NCBI GenBank assembly: GCA_016861345.1
Contig: BOLD01000002.1
Span: forward strand, 62,001 to 126,000
DNA length: 64,000 nucleotides
Direction: 5' to 3'
Source: Oligoflexia bacterium
GTDB lineage: Bacteria > Bdellovibrionota > Bdellovibrionia > Bdellovibrionales > Bdellovibrionaceae
The position numbers and the translations under genes are program-made. Under the pieces are notes generated by a model that had not been told where the DNA came from, did not search any database, and was given only the letters and a program-made list of their open reading frames with translations. Below are positions 19,822-30,207 of the stretch, in pieces. The first letter of the stretch is position 1. Each line of letters begins with the position of its first letter.

Positions 19822-20262
19822 ATGAAGACGTTATTTGTCGCAAAAGAAGATACAGAAAATAATTGGTGGATTATCGATGCTGCCAATCAACGAGTAGGAC
19901 GAGTTGCCACTCAGATCGCGATGCTTATCCGTGGTAAGCACAAACCAACTTTCACTCCGAACCAAGACAACGGTGATTTTGTTGTTGTTATTAACACTGA
20001 CAAACTTCAACTGACTGGAACAAAGTGGGATGACAAAAAATATTTCCGTCACTCACGATTCTTCGGTTCTCTGAAAGAGAAAACTGCGGCTCAAATGAAA
20101 GAAGAAGATTCAACATTTGTTTTGACTGAAGCAGTACGTGGTATGATTCCTGAGAACAAGCTTTCCTATTCTTTAATTAAGAAAGTAAAGGCATTCAAAG
20201 GTGCTGAGCACAACTTGACAGCTCAGAAGCCACAACCTTGGACAAAGAATTTAAGTAAATAA
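19822..20262 (+). CDS. rplM: 50S ribosomal protein L13
   Basis: WWIIDAANQRVGRVATQIAMLIRGKHKPTFTPNQDNGDFVVVINTDK. Confidence 0.97.
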   Translation: MKTLFVAKEDTENNWWIIDAANQRVGRVATQIAMLIRGKHKPTFTPNQDNGDFVVVINTDKLQLTGTKWDDKKYFRHSRFFGSLKEKTAAQMKEEDSTFVLTEAVRGMIPENKLSYSLIKKVKAFKGAEHNLTAQKPQPWTKNLSK

Positions 20263-20273
20263 GAAGGACGACA

Positions 20274-20669
20274 ATGGCTACTGAAAAAGTATTCTACGCA
20301 ACTGGAAGAAGAAAGACGAGCGCAGCTCGTGTATTTATGAAGCCTGGTAAAGGTGCAATGACTATCAACGGATTGAAAGCTGATGAGTATCTGAAGCGCA
20401 TGCAATCTAAGATGGTCATTCTTCAGCCTTTCGAAGTATCTAATCAAATGAATAAATTCGATCTTGATATCACTGTAAGTGGTGGCGGTGAGAATGGACA
20501 AACAGGTGCAATCCGATTGGGTATTGCTCGTGCTTTGACAGCATTTGATGCTGCTCTTCGACCTGCTTTGAAAGCAGCCGGATTCTTGACTCGCGATCCT
20601 CGTGAGGTTGAGCGTAAAAAGTACGGTTTGCGTGGAGCACGCCGACGAGGTCAATACTCTAAGCGATAA
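20274..20669 (+). CDS. rpsI: 30S ribosomal protein S9
   Basis: YATGRRKTSAARVFMKPG... and C-terminal RKKYGLRGARRRGQYSKR. Confidence 0.97.
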   Translation: MATEKVFYATGRRKTSAARVFMKPGKGAMTINGLKADEYLKRMQSKMVILQPFEVSNQMNKFDLDITVSGGGENGQTGAIRLGIARALTAFDAALRPALKAAGFLTRDPREVERKKYGLRGARRRGQYSKR

Positions 20670-20696
20670 TCTTTTGATTTTAGCTTGTGCGATCGT

Positions 20697-20727
20697 AAAA
20701 AACCCGCTGTTCAGGCGGGTTTTTTTA
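20697..20727 (+). terminator. Rho-independent terminator after rpsI
   Basis: AAAAAACCCGC-TGTTCA-GCGGGTTTTTTT hairpin with T-run. Confidence 0.9.
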
Positions 20728-20951
20728 TTTTTCGAAATGATGTCGACTTCGCCTGCTGGTTTTTTGTGAAGCTTGGAAAGTTTAATAAAATGTCGATTTT
20801 ATTTACATGAAAAGGAAAAACTTTTTTTCGCTCAGGTTAAAACTAAAATTAGTGTTGAACTGTTAGAGTTCTATCTTGAGATCATTTCGAGCAAAACTCG
20901 AGAAATCATATTTTTGAGTATAAGCTATATTTCATAACTATGGAGGCCGTT

Positions 20952-22142
20952 ATGAAGAAGCGAATATCAAGGACAGAGATGTTGAATATGATGGGCTTCG
21001 TGTTGTTGATGGTTTTAATGGTTCTGACTGGCTGTCAGAAAAATGAAGGTGGCAAGACCGAGTTAACCACCGAAATTGCTCAGGCGACCGACAGGGTGAA
21101 GACAAGGTCGGCTTTTGATGTGAATCTTTATGCTATGAATAAGACAGTATGTGATCCATTCATTGAGCAGACAGCGATCTCATATGAGAACGGGATTAAG
21201 GGGTCTCTGTATTATAGAACGAGTTCGATGCCTCGTTACTATAAAGCAAGTGATTATGTTGAGAAGACTCAAAAATCAGCCCAGTCTATCTTTTTAACTG
21301 ATCTCAATGTTCCAACAAGAATGTTTACGAATGGATTTTCAACCCAATCAACAGGTGTTGTGAAAGACGATGCTGGAAATATTCTTATTGAATATTTTGG
21401 AATGAAGTTTGAGACGATAATTCGCTTAAGTTCAGACCAACCTGAGGGTGACTATGAGTTTGCATCACTTTCAGACGATGGTTTTGTAATGAAGGCTCTG
21501 ATTGACGGAGTATGGCAGACTATTATCAATAACGATGGAGATCACCCAACCCGAATGGGATGTGCAAGTCAGTCCATTCATTTGACTCGAGATAAAGAAG
21601 TTCCTGTTGAAATTACTTATTACCAGGGGCCTCGTTATCATATTGCAAATGTATTGATGTGGAGAAAGGCAAATGATGCAAGTTCACTTGGAAAGGACCC
21701 GCAGTGTGGAAAAAGTGGGAACAACTATTTCTTTGATCCCAATAAAAACTCGGTGGAACTGCAGCCATATAAAGATCTGCTGGCTCGAGGTTGGGAAGTG
21801 GTGCCTGCAAAAAATTATTTTATAACAAAAGAGGCATCTTACAACCCTTGTGTGGCGGGAACAGATCCCATTATTTCTAATCTGCGGGTTGATGAGATTC
21901 TTTCAAACGATGCCTATATCTCATGGACGACTGATTTGCCTGCAACAGCTCAACTATTAATTACGGATGTTGAAACTGGAACAGAATCAATTACTGTTTC
22001 TGATAATGTTTTGCAGACAGTTCATACTCTTTATGTCACTGGCTTAAAGGCAAACACAGCTTACAAGGCCCGAGCCATCAGTGTTTCCGGGGATCTTGGT
22101 CGAGCTATCAGCGGTGAGTTCACATTTAACACTTTGCCTTAA
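20952..22142 (+). CDS. Lipoprotein with PA14-like region and C-terminal fibronectin type III-like domain
   Basis: Lipobox LMVLTGC; DGFVMKALIDGVWQTIINNDGDHPTR resembles PA14; C-terminal ISNLRVDEILSNDAYISWTTDLPATAQLLI...HTLYVTGLKANTAYKARAIS resembles FN3. Confidence 0.7.
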   Translation: MKKRISRTEMLNMMGFVLLMVLMVLTGCQKNEGGKTELTTEIAQATDRVKTRSAFDVNLYAMNKTVCDPFIEQTAISYENGIKGSLYYRTSSMPRYYKASDYVEKTQKSAQSIFLTDLNVPTRMFTNGFSTQSTGVVKDDAGNILIEYFGMKFETIIRLSSDQPEGDYEFASLSDDGFVMKALIDGVWQTIINNDGDHPTRMGCASQSIHLTRDKEVPVEITYYQGPRYHIANVLMWRKANDASSLGKDPQCGKSGNNYFFDPNKNSVELQPYKDLLARGWEVVPAKNYFITKEASYNPCVAGTDPIISNLRVDEILSNDAYISWTTDLPATAQLLITDVETGTESITVSDNVLQTVHTLYVTGLKANTAYKARAISVSGDLGRAISGEFTFNTLP

Positions 22143-22178
22143 TTTTAATTTCTAATGCAGTTTTTCAACTGTGTATGA

Positions 22179-22207
22179 GGGGGCAGGATGCCCCCCGTTT
22201 TTTTTGC
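22179..22207 (+). terminator. Rho-independent terminator
   Basis: GGGGGCA-GGA-TGCCCCC followed by CGTTTTTTTTG. Confidence 0.88.
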
Positions 22208-22322
22208 TTTCTGCCTGGACTAAAGAATATTTTCTTTTAAATACTGTCTCAGATTGAGATCTAAAGAATTGATTTCTGGCAAGGTTTCCCCATTCTGTTA
22301 TGATGGTGGAAGGGGGAATTGA

Positions 22323-22841
22323 ATGCAGAAGCTATTTGCATTGTTTGCAGTCGTTATTATATTTCTGTCTTTTCAGAACTGTTCAAAAAAGAACCTTCAG
22401 TTTTCCCCATCCGATTTGACAATTACCCACATTGAAACTCAGAAGACCGCGGTGGATTCGTTTCGTGATTTACTCATCTATGACCGTACAAATGGGATCC
22501 AATACGATCTTGAACTGAATTCGGGTCGTATTCGTGTGATGAATGACGACGGAGTTGATCAGGGTATTCAGTACTGCTTATCGGACCACCAGAAAGAAGC
22601 TCTCAATCAAATTCTTTTTCAAGCAGAAGTGTGTGAGCAACCAAGCGCTGGTCAGGGAGACCGAGTGTGTGCCCAATCATATCAGTATCCTTATGCGGCC
22701 TTTATTAATGGAGGAACCGTTGTTCGCCTTGGTGAAAAGCGAGATGCCTGCTCTGTTCCAACAGATCTTTGTGGAGAGAAGGCAGCGCAGCTTCAACAAT
22801 TCAGTCAGGCGCTGGTGCAAAATCCACCAGCTTGTCTGTAA
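22323..22841 (+). CDS. Hypothetical lipoprotein
   Basis: MQKLFALFAVVIIFLSFQNCSKKN signal/lipobox-like N-terminus. Confidence 0.6.
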   Translation: MQKLFALFAVVIIFLSFQNCSKKNLQFSPSDLTITHIETQKTAVDSFRDLLIYDRTNGIQYDLELNSGRIRVMNDDGVDQGIQYCLSDHQKEALNQILFQAEVCEQPSAGQGDRVCAQSYQYPYAAFINGGTVVRLGEKRDACSVPTDLCGEKAAQLQQFSQALVQNPPACL

Positions 22842-22842
22842 A

Positions 22843-25575
22843 TCATATTCCCAAAAATTCAGTGATTTTCTTTTCTGCATCGCCAAGCTTTGTTCTATCG
22901 GGCGCAGCGCCTTGGGCAAAGTCAGGTCGACCCCCACCTTTGCCACCCATCACTTGAGAGAACTCTTTTAAGATAAACCCTGCGGTGATTTCGGGATTAA
23001 GATCTTTTGAAACGCTGACAATAATCGGATGAGAGGATTCGCCTTTTCCGACAACGATAACAACGCCTGTTTGAATTTTATTTTTAATCTGGTCTGTCAG
23101 TTGAGCAAGAACATCGCGGTCATCAATATCGACTCCGGCGCAAACAAATTTAGCTTCTCCGGATTTTGAGAAGAAATTTTTTGCTGACTGAAGAATCGAG
23201 TCGACATTGACCTGTCCACCCTGAAGTTTCTTAATTTCTTTCTCAAGATTTTTAATTTCTGTTTTCTTTCCCTCGATCCAATCAGACATGTCTGTTTTTG
23301 ATTCTAAATATGTCGACCAGTTCTCGATCAAGCCAGCGTTGGACCGGGCCTTTTGATTTTCAAGAGCGTTTTTCATCAAGTACTGCAGAGCAAGGTCACC
23401 AGTTAAAGCTTCAATTCGACGGACTCCGGCGCTCACGCCACTTTCAGATACGATTTTAAACATTCGGATTTGAGCAGTGTTCGAAACGTGGGTTCCTCCG
23501 CAAAGCTCGGTGGATAGATTTCCCATTTTGAGCATGCGAACTTGGTCGCCGTATTTTTCCCCAAACAAGGCCATGGCTCCGTTTTCAATTGCGGACTTAT
23601 AGGTCGTGACAACTGCTTCAACAGGTGTGCCTTGAGAAATACCATCATTGACAAGGCCCTCAATTTTATTCAGTTCATCTGAGGTAAGGGCTTTGTTGTG
23701 AGTAAAGTCAAAACGAAGTTTGACTGAATCTACAAGTGATCCGGCCTGGGTCACATGAGTACCCAACACATTTCTGAGCGCTGCGTGGAGCAGATGCGTA
23801 GCAGAGTGATTTGAGGCCGTTCTTCGGCGTTCAAGGCTTGAGACTTGAAGATGGGCAGAAGTTTGAGATTTGATTTCGCCACTGGTGACTTCAACATGGT
23901 GAAGGAAGACCTCGTTCACTTTGGTTGTGTTGTGAACTGTGGCTTCGCCGGAATCAGTTTTGATTGAACCAGAGTCGCCGCATTGGCCTCCGCCCTCGGC
24001 ATAGAAAGGGCTTTTATCTGTAATCAGTATTCCAGCCTCTCCTTTTTTAAGTAAAGAGACTTCAGTTTGGCCGTTGGACAGAGTTAAGATCTGGCCTTTT
24101 GTGGTTATGCCTTCATATCCTGTGAAAACTGTGGGCTTTGATTTATCCAAAGTTTTTTGCGCTAATTGGATCAAATGTGCTTCATCACTTTGAATGCCTT
24201 TGCCTTTCCAAGAAGCTTTTGCTTTTTCTCGAGCGGCCTCCATTTCGGACTCAAATTTCTTTTCATCCACAGTGAAGCCCTGCTCAGCAGCCATCAATCG
24301 GGTTAGGTCTACGGGGAATCCGAAGGTGTCATAAAGTTTAAACACAACTTCGCCGGAAACTTCTTTTTGATTTTTGGATTTTAATTTTTTTAACTCTTCT
24401 TCAAGAAGATGAGTTCCTGTTCCTAATGTTTGCATAAAGCGATCTTGCTCATCACGCAAAGTTGTCAGAATATGCTCTTGTCTAGTTTTAAGCTCCGGGT
24501 AGACGGAGCTCATTTCGCTAATGAAGACTTTGGCGATTTCAGGCAAGAAGGCATCTCCGCCTGAGAGCAATTGAGAAAAGCGAACTGCGCGTCGGAGAAT
24601 TCGGCGAAGCACGTAACCGCGGCCTTCATTTGAAGGTAAAGCACCATCAGCGAGAAGGAGCGAGCAAGATCGTGTGTGGTCAGCGATCACGCGAAGAGCG
24701 GCAATTTGATCTCGCACCGTCGGAGATATTTTATTGTGAATTCCATCTCGGTTCATCTCTTCAATGGCTTTTAAGAGATCCATCTTTTTTGAGATTTCAG
24801 CTGATCTGGTAATCAGCGGCCAAAATAAATCTGTGTCATAGTTATTCAGCTTTCCCTGAAGAGCAGCTGTGACCCGCTCAAGACCAGATCCGGTGTCCAC
24901 AGATGGACGAGGAAGGGGTTCCATTTTTCCAGGAGCTTTTTCTTCAAACTGCATGAAAACTAAGTTCCAAATTTCAATAAACCGATCTTCTCCAGCGATA
25001 ATGCCCTTGAAAGGGTCAGCTTCGCGACCAGCTCGAGGTCCATGATCATAAAATATTTCTGTGCAAGGTCCGCAGGGGCCAACGTCACCCATTCTCCAGA
25101 AGTTGTCTTTTTCTCCTAGTCTGAAAATACGATCTTTGGGAATGCCCTCTTGCTTGTGCCAAATATCTGCGGCCTCGTCATCGGTTTGAAAAACAGTGAC
25201 GTAGAGTTTTTCTTTAGGAATGCCAAGATCTTTAGTGAGAAGTTCCCAGGCAAAATGAATAGCATCTTTTTTAAAATAATCACCAAATGAGAAATTCCCC
25301 AGCATTTCAAAAAAAGTATGATGTCTTGCTGTGAATCCAACATTTTCAAGGTCGTTGTGTTTTCCGCCGGCGCGAACGCATTTTTGAACCGTGACAGCTC
25401 GCTTGTAGTCCCTATGCTCAAGTCCTAAGAAAAGATTTTTAAATTGGTTCATCCCTGCATTGGCAAACAGCAGTGTTGGATCATTTTCAGGAATCAGCGA
25501 AGAGCTACCAACATGGGCATGGCCATTTCGTTTAAAGTATTCAATAAAGGCATTTCTAATTTCTGAGCTTTTCAT
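22843..25575 (-). CDS. alaS: Alanyl-tRNA synthetase
   Basis: MKSSEIRNAFIEYFKRNGHAHVGSSSLIPENDPTLLFANAGMNQFKN, HTFFEMLGNFSFGDYFK, NHSATHLLHAALR, CGGTHV. Start refined to 25575. Confidence 0.97.
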   Translation of the reverse strand: MKSSEIRNAFIEYFKRNGHAHVGSSSLIPENDPTLLFANAGMNQFKNLFLGLEHRDYKRAVTVQKCVRAGGKHNDLENVGFTARHHTFFEMLGNFSFGDYFKKDAIHFAWELLTKDLGIPKEKLYVTVFQTDDEAADIWHKQEGIPKDRIFRLGEKDNFWRMGDVGPCGPCTEIFYDHGPRAGREADPFKGIIAGEDRFIEIWNLVFMQFEEKAPGKMEPLPRPSVDTGSGLERVTAALQGKLNNYDTDLFWPLITRSAEISKKMDLLKAIEEMNRDGIHNKISPTVRDQIAALRVIADHTRSCSLLLADGALPSNEGRGYVLRRILRRAVRFSQLLSGGDAFLPEIAKVFISEMSSVYPELKTRQEHILTTLRDEQDRFMQTLGTGTHLLEEELKKLKSKNQKEVSGEVVFKLYDTFGFPVDLTRLMAAEQGFTVDEKKFESEMEAAREKAKASWKGKGIQSDEAHLIQLAQKTLDKSKPTVFTGYEGITTKGQILTLSNGQTEVSLLKKGEAGILITDKSPFYAEGGGQCGDSGSIKTDSGEATVHNTTKVNEVFLHHVEVTSGEIKSQTSAHLQVSSLERRRTASNHSATHLLHAALRNVLGTHVTQAGSLVDSVKLRFDFTHNKALTSDELNKIEGLVNDGISQGTPVEAVVTTYKSAIENGAMALFGEKYGDQVRMLKMGNLSTELCGGTHVSNTAQIRMFKIVSESGVSAGVRRIEALTGDLALQYLMKNALENQKARSNAGLIENWSTYLESKTDMSDWIEGKKTEIKNLEKEIKKLQGGQVNVDSILQSAKNFFSKSGEAKFVCAGVDIDDRDVLAQLTDQIKNKIQTGVVIVVGKGESSHPIIVSVSKDLNPEITAGFILKEFSQVMGGKGGGRPDFAQGAAPDRTKLGDAEKKITEFLGI

Positions 25576-26014
25576 ATAAGACCTTTCGAACAATGCTCGT
25601 TTCAAAGCCGCGAGAAATTAAGAAACGCCCAATTTTAGATTTGAGTTTTTCTTTTTCCTCGCGATCTAATTGATCAGAGAACGAATATTTATTTTCAATG
25701 AGGTTCAGTGCTTTTTCAAGCTCCAGATCGGGGTTAGACTGGACTTCAGGTAAGCCCTTTTCGGCTAAATAAGAGTTGATAAAGAGAATTCCCTTTTTCT
25801 TCCGATGCAGAGAATCGGCCGTACGATCAGATAGACCAAGGGCTTTTTCTGCAGTATCGGGGAGCCAGTTATTTTCTTTTCCGTACTGAATTGCTTTATC
25901 GATTTCTTCTGGGGAAAACTTGGCTCGTTTTAGCTTTTGTCGCAACTCTTTCTCCGAGTGATCTCTGCGAGCAAGAAGATCCATCATTTTATTTCGGGCC
26001 GATTGTTTAGTCAT
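25556..26014 (-). CDS. recX: Regulatory protein RecX
   Basis: DLLARRDHSEKELRQKLKRAKFSPEEIDKAIQYGKENNWLPD. Overlaps the alaS start. Confidence 0.85.
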   Translation of the reverse strand: MTKQSARNKMMDLLARRDHSEKELRQKLKRAKFSPEEIDKAIQYGKENNWLPDTAEKALGLSDRTADSLHRKKKGILFINSYLAEKGLPEVQSNPDLELEKALNLIENKYSFSDQLDREEKEKLKSKIGRFLISRGFETSIVRKVLYEKLRN

Positions 26015-26056
26015 AGTCCTATTGCGAGCATATTATTAAGGGGGTTATTTAATCTG

Positions 26057-27718
26057 CTATTTAAATAGCCACTTACAATAAGGCACTCGTTGGGATTCGA
26101 CAAGAACTGTTACCTCACGCCCCTTGTCACTGAGATTCACTTTTCCATTCCCAGATCTTGGCAAGCCCCTTCCCCAAGGGGTATCGGTCACCAGGATGCC
26201 TTGGTGAGAGACATCAGTGATCACTCGCAAATCAACAATATTATCGCCCATTGTCGAAAGGGGAGTGAATTTTTGGACGATGTACATTTGGGGGTCTAAT
26301 TCAAGTCGGCTTCGAAGCTCGGAGATCTCTTCGGACTTCATCTTTTGCCCAACCCAGACGGCATCTCCGCCTCGTCCGTCGACTTTCTTAATCACATATT
26401 GATCAAGATGATCGAAAACTTCTTTCATCAGGACTTCGTTTAATCGGCCGTCGTGATGGGCTAATTTTTGTGTTTCAATATTTCGAATAATAGGCTCTTC
26501 TTTTAAATAAAAGCGAATGAGCTCTTCAACGTAGACGTAAAATTCTTTGTCGCCAATAAAGTCCACACCTGGAGTGTAATTCAAACTCACCTGTCCGTGG
26601 TAGGCCGCGCTCATTAGATTTTGGGCCATGGACATGGCTCTTTGTGTGGCAATAATTTTGTGTGGGATATTTAATTCTTGAAGAAGATTTATAGCAACCT
26701 CGCGGTCAAATTTTCCTGGAGTTTTTTGGATAACATCGAAGAGACGAATTAGTTCCTTTTTTGCTTCTTTTGAAAGACTTTCGTTTTCTAATTGATCCTG
26801 AATTTCGTGGGCAAAGAGTTGCATTTCTGTTGTTGGGTGCGAGGGCTCAAGCCAATAGTGTTCGCCCAGAAGAGTGATGTGCCCAACCTTTTCTAATTTT
26901 TGATTTTCATCTTTATCATAAAGGTAAACACCTTTGTTTGTGACTTTAATTTGCTTTCGAGTTGTGGGGGTGACTGTGATAATGCCCTGGCTCTCAAGCA
27001 ATTTTTGAAGACGCAGGTCTTCTTGATCGTTTAACGAGGTCCTTCTTAGAAAAATTGCGACTCCGCCTTTTTTCTGAGCCTGATTGCGATAGCCAGCGGC
27101 CAACTGTTGATAAAAGCTCATCGGCTGTCGGTACTGTTCAGACTTTAATGTTTTTGGATAAGCCTGCATCATGTAATCAAAGGCCAATTTTAAATCTCCA
27201 AAGCCTCCGATGAAGCCCGGGTTGTCTTCAATGACTCTCCAGGTGCCATTCGTGTCTCGAATAATGTCGGGCCCGTAGACAAAGGCGATGTCATTGGGAT
27301 TCAGGACATTTTCAAACTGGGATTCATTTGCTCGCTGAATAATTCTTTTTAAGACGTGAGGGGGGAAAATATTCGCCTTTTGATAAGATTTCTTTCCAGA
27401 GTAATGGTCTTGAAGAAAAGCCAAGAGTGCTTTGGCTCTTTGTTCAACGCCGGGCTTAAGTTGCTGGTCATATTCGGCACCGGTCAAAATGCGCGGAAGA
27501 GGATCAAGAGAGTTGTCACCTTTAAAAGCATGCTTGGATTGAATTAAAAATTGCTCCTGTTTTTTGGGACTAATTTTCGACCACGCAGGGTATATTTTTT
27601 CGTATTGGGGTCGAAGATTTCCATGGTCATCCATAAGTTCATTAAACTGGGCAAGAGCAGTGTGCGAATTAAGATTCAAGCTGATTGCAAGTAATGGCAG
27701 TAGTAGGCTCAGTTTCAT
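26057..27718 (-). CDS. Exported protein with circularly permuted ATP-grasp-like domain
   Basis: Signal peptide; IAFVYGPDIIRDTNGTWRVIEDNPGFIGGFGDLKLAFDYM and YVIKKVDGRGGDAVWVGQKM...PQMYIVQKFTPLSTMGD. Confidence 0.72.
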   Translation of the reverse strand: MKLSLLLPLLAISLNLNSHTALAQFNELMDDHGNLRPQYEKIYPAWSKISPKKQEQFLIQSKHAFKGDNSLDPLPRILTGAEYDQQLKPGVEQRAKALLAFLQDHYSGKKSYQKANIFPPHVLKRIIQRANESQFENVLNPNDIAFVYGPDIIRDTNGTWRVIEDNPGFIGGFGDLKLAFDYMMQAYPKTLKSEQYRQPMSFYQQLAAGYRNQAQKKGGVAIFLRRTSLNDQEDLRLQKLLESQGIITVTPTTRKQIKVTNKGVYLYDKDENQKLEKVGHITLLGEHYWLEPSHPTTEMQLFAHEIQDQLENESLSKEAKKELIRLFDVIQKTPGKFDREVAINLLQELNIPHKIIATQRAMSMAQNLMSAAYHGQVSLNYTPGVDFIGDKEFYVYVEELIRFYLKEEPIIRNIETQKLAHHDGRLNEVLMKEVFDHLDQYVIKKVDGRGGDAVWVGQKMKSEEISELRSRLELDPQMYIVQKFTPLSTMGDNIVDLRVITDVSHQGILVTDTPWGRGLPRSGNGKVNLSDKGREVTVLVESQRVPYCKWLFK

Positions 27719-27851
27719 TCATACTCCAAATGGTTCAACAGGTGTCAAAAGTTTTGACGCTGTTTTGCATTCTGCTTCAATAGGCCGAGTATTCGGCCTA
27801 CTTAATTTCTTTTTTGCAGACCTTGAGCCAATTTCGTTATAGAAAACTCGA

Positions 27852-28334
27852 ATGACAAAACAGAAATTTGTTCAAGTGGTCGTGACATTTTTGGGGGCTG
27901 GTTTAAGCCCAAAGGCTCCCGGAACTGTGGGCACTTTGGCGGCGCTACCTTTAGTGTATTTGCTCACCTTAACAGGCCCACTTTTGTACATGGCGGCCGT
28001 TGTCCTTTTGGCAATTCTTGGGATGTGGGCGAGCGAGCAGTACGAGCAATTAAAGGGTGGGCATGACCACCAAGAAATTGTGATTGATGAAGTGGTCGGA
28101 ATTCTGATCACGATGACTCTGGTTCCATTAACCTGGCAGTCCGTTCTTGCAGGATTTATTCTTTTTCGAGCACTGGATATTTTAAAACCTTTTCCAATTG
28201 GTACTTTAGATAAGAAGGTTCGCGGTGGAATGGGTGTGATGGCCGACGATATGGCCGCAGGAATTATTGCCAATATTTTACTGCAAATCGTTTTGGTTAA
28301 GACCGCTTGGCTTGGAGTGCAGCTCAGTTATTAG
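27852..28334 (+). CDS. pgpA: Phosphatidylglycerophosphatase A
   Basis: GLSPKAPGTVGTLAALPLVYLL, HQEIVIDEVVGILITM, GMGVMADDMAAGI. Confidence 0.92.
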   Translation: MTKQKFVQVVVTFLGAGLSPKAPGTVGTLAALPLVYLLTLTGPLLYMAAVVLLAILGMWASEQYEQLKGGHDHQEIVIDEVVGILITMTLVPLTWQSVLAGFILFRALDILKPFPIGTLDKKVRGGMGVMADDMAAGIIANILLQIVLVKTAWLGVQLSY

Positions 28335-28361
28335 TGCGTGAAGAGGAATTATTCTTGAAAG

Positions 28362-28883
28362 GTGATCGTGACGACAGCAAATTCTCTGAATCAATTAATT
28401 GAAACCATTCGCTCAAAAAAGCTGACGGTAGGGTTTGGTGAATCCTGCACAGGGGGACTTCTTTCGGCAACTTTGACCAAGGTTGCTGGGGTTTCTGATG
28501 TTTTTATGGGTTCAGTTGTGTCTTATTCTTATCCTGCAAAGGTCGATTTACTTGGAGTTTCGCAGGAGACTCTCAATACAGAAGGGGCCGTTAGCGAAGA
28601 GGTGGCTCTTCAGATGGCGCGGGGAGTTTGCGAGAGATTAAAGGTGGATTGCTCTATTGCCATAACCGGAGTCGCAGGTCCAGGGGGCGGAAGCCCGGAT
28701 AAACCAGTGGGCACTGTGTGGTTTGCCGCTAAGGGTCCAGGTTTTGAAGTGTCTGAACGGAAACTTTTTGCCGGTGACCGAGAGCAAATTCAGAAGCTAA
28801 GTGTTGAATTTGCTGTGGAACTTCTACTTAACGCGCTTCAGCAAGACCAGGGGCTTAGGAAGAAAATACCCTCGACCACCTAA
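28362..28883 (+). CDS. CinA C-terminal domain protein (nicotinamide-nucleotide amidohydrolase, PncC type)
   Basis: GFGESCTGGLLSATLTKVAGVSDVFMGSVVSYS, AITGVAGPGGGSPDKPVGTVW. Confidence 0.92.
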   Translation: MIVTTANSLNQLIETIRSKKLTVGFGESCTGGLLSATLTKVAGVSDVFMGSVVSYSYPAKVDLLGVSQETLNTEGAVSEEVALQMARGVCERLKVDCSIAITGVAGPGGGSPDKPVGTVWFAAKGPGFEVSERKLFAGDREQIQKLSVEFAVELLLNALQQDQGLRKKIPSTT

Positions 28884-28977
28884 AAATTAAGTTTGAAAGT
28901 ATATGTAAATTATGTGTAAGTTGATTTTGTCAACAACACGAGTCCACAGAGCGATTCTGTGAGAAAGCGAGAAGGAA

Positions 28978-30150
28978 ATGTCAGCTATGAATACAGACAA
29001 AGGATTGGATACAAAAGCTCAGGCCGAAAAGAAAAAGGCTCTTGAGTTAGCGGTGAGCACGATTGAGAAGCAGTTTGGTAAGGGCTCAATCATGCGACTG
29101 GGAGCAGAAGAAAGTCTTGTGAAAGATGTCGAGGCAATTTCAACAGGTGCTTTGAGTCTTGATATTGCTCTGGGAATCGGTGGATTGCCAAAGGGACGTA
29201 TTGTTGAAATTTTTGGCCCAGAATCATCAGGTAAGACGACAATTGCACTTTCAGTGATAGCTCAGGCTCAGAAAAAAGGTGGAGTGGCTGCCTTCGTGGA
29301 TGCAGAGCATGCCTTGGATGTCTCTTATGCCCGAAAATTAGGTGTGAACACAGAAGATCTTTTGATCTCTCAGCCAGACACTGGCGAGCAGGCACTTGAG
29401 ATCACGGAAACTCTTGTGCGATCAGGAGCGATTGACGTCCTTGTTGTGGACTCAGTAGCAGCTCTTGTTCCAAGAGCAGAGATTGAAGGCGACATGGGCG
29501 ACAGTCACGTCGGTCTTCAGGCTCGCTTGATGTCTCAAGCTCTTCGTAAATTAACTGCAGCCATTAATCGTTCAAACACTTTGGTGATTTTCATTAACCA
29601 AATTCGTATGAAAATTGGTGTCATGTTCGGAAATCCAGAGACAACAACTGGTGGTAATGCGCTGAAGTTCTACTCTTCTGTACGTTTGGATGTCCGCCGT
29701 GTGGGCGCAATTAAAAACGGTGAAGATGTGACTGGAAACCGTACCGCTGTGAAAGTTGTGAAGAACAAAATGGCTCCGCCGTTTACAAAAGTTGAATTCG
29801 ATTTGATGTACAACGAAGGCATTTCAGAAGAGGGCGATGTTCTTGATTTGGCCGTGACTGCAAACATGGTTGAAAAGTCAGGGGCATGGTTTAGTTACAA
29901 TGGTGAGCGCATGGGACAGGGGCGCGATCAAGCGAAGCAGTTCTTAAAAGAAAATCCTCAGGCTACTAAAGAGCTTCGTAATAAGATTTTGGCAGCTAAA
30001 GGGATTGGCACGCTTTTGATGAGCACTCCAGAGACCAACGCTGAAGGAACAATGGAAGAGGCTCACGCGGATGAGGCAACTCCAAAGACAAAGGCTTCTG
30101 CAAAAGACGCCAAAGATGAAAAAAGTGCGACAAAGAAAATGAAGCATTAG
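28978..30150 (+). CDS. recA: Recombinase RecA
   Basis: [61 protein letters not shown]. Confidence 0.98.
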   Translation: MSAMNTDKGLDTKAQAEKKKALELAVSTIEKQFGKGSIMRLGAEESLVKDVEAISTGALSLDIALGIGGLPKGRIVEIFGPESSGKTTIALSVIAQAQKKGGVAAFVDAEHALDVSYARKLGVNTEDLLISQPDTGEQALEITETLVRSGAIDVLVVDSVAALVPRAEIEGDMGDSHVGLQARLMSQALRKLTAAINRSNTLVIFINQIRMKIGVMFGNPETTTGGNALKFYSSVRLDVRRVGAIKNGEDVTGNRTAVKVVKNKMAPPFTKVEFDLMYNEGISEEGDVLDLAVTANMVEKSGAWFSYNGERMGQGRDQAKQFLKENPQATKELRNKILAAKGIGTLLMSTPETNAEGTMEEAHADEATPKTKASAKDAKDEKSATKKMKH

Positions 30151-30175
30151 TTTTTTTGAAAAATAAGTCTGAAGA

Positions 30176-30207
30176 AGGGTCAGCTAGAAGATAGCTGGCC
30201 CTTTTTA
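30176..30207 (+). terminator. Rho-independent terminator after recA
   Basis: GGGTCAGCTA-GAAGA-TAGCTGGCCC followed by TTTTTATTTTT. Confidence 0.88.

Noticed and set aside
27872-28273. Minus-strand ORF of 133 aa
   Set aside because: Fully antisense to pgpA, which has strong motifs.
28884-28977. Possible LexA/SOS box upstream of recA
   Set aside because: I found no TTACN3GTAA-type or CTGTN8ACAG-type site. There is only a short GTTGA-TTTTG-TCAAC dyad that does not match known LexA boxes.
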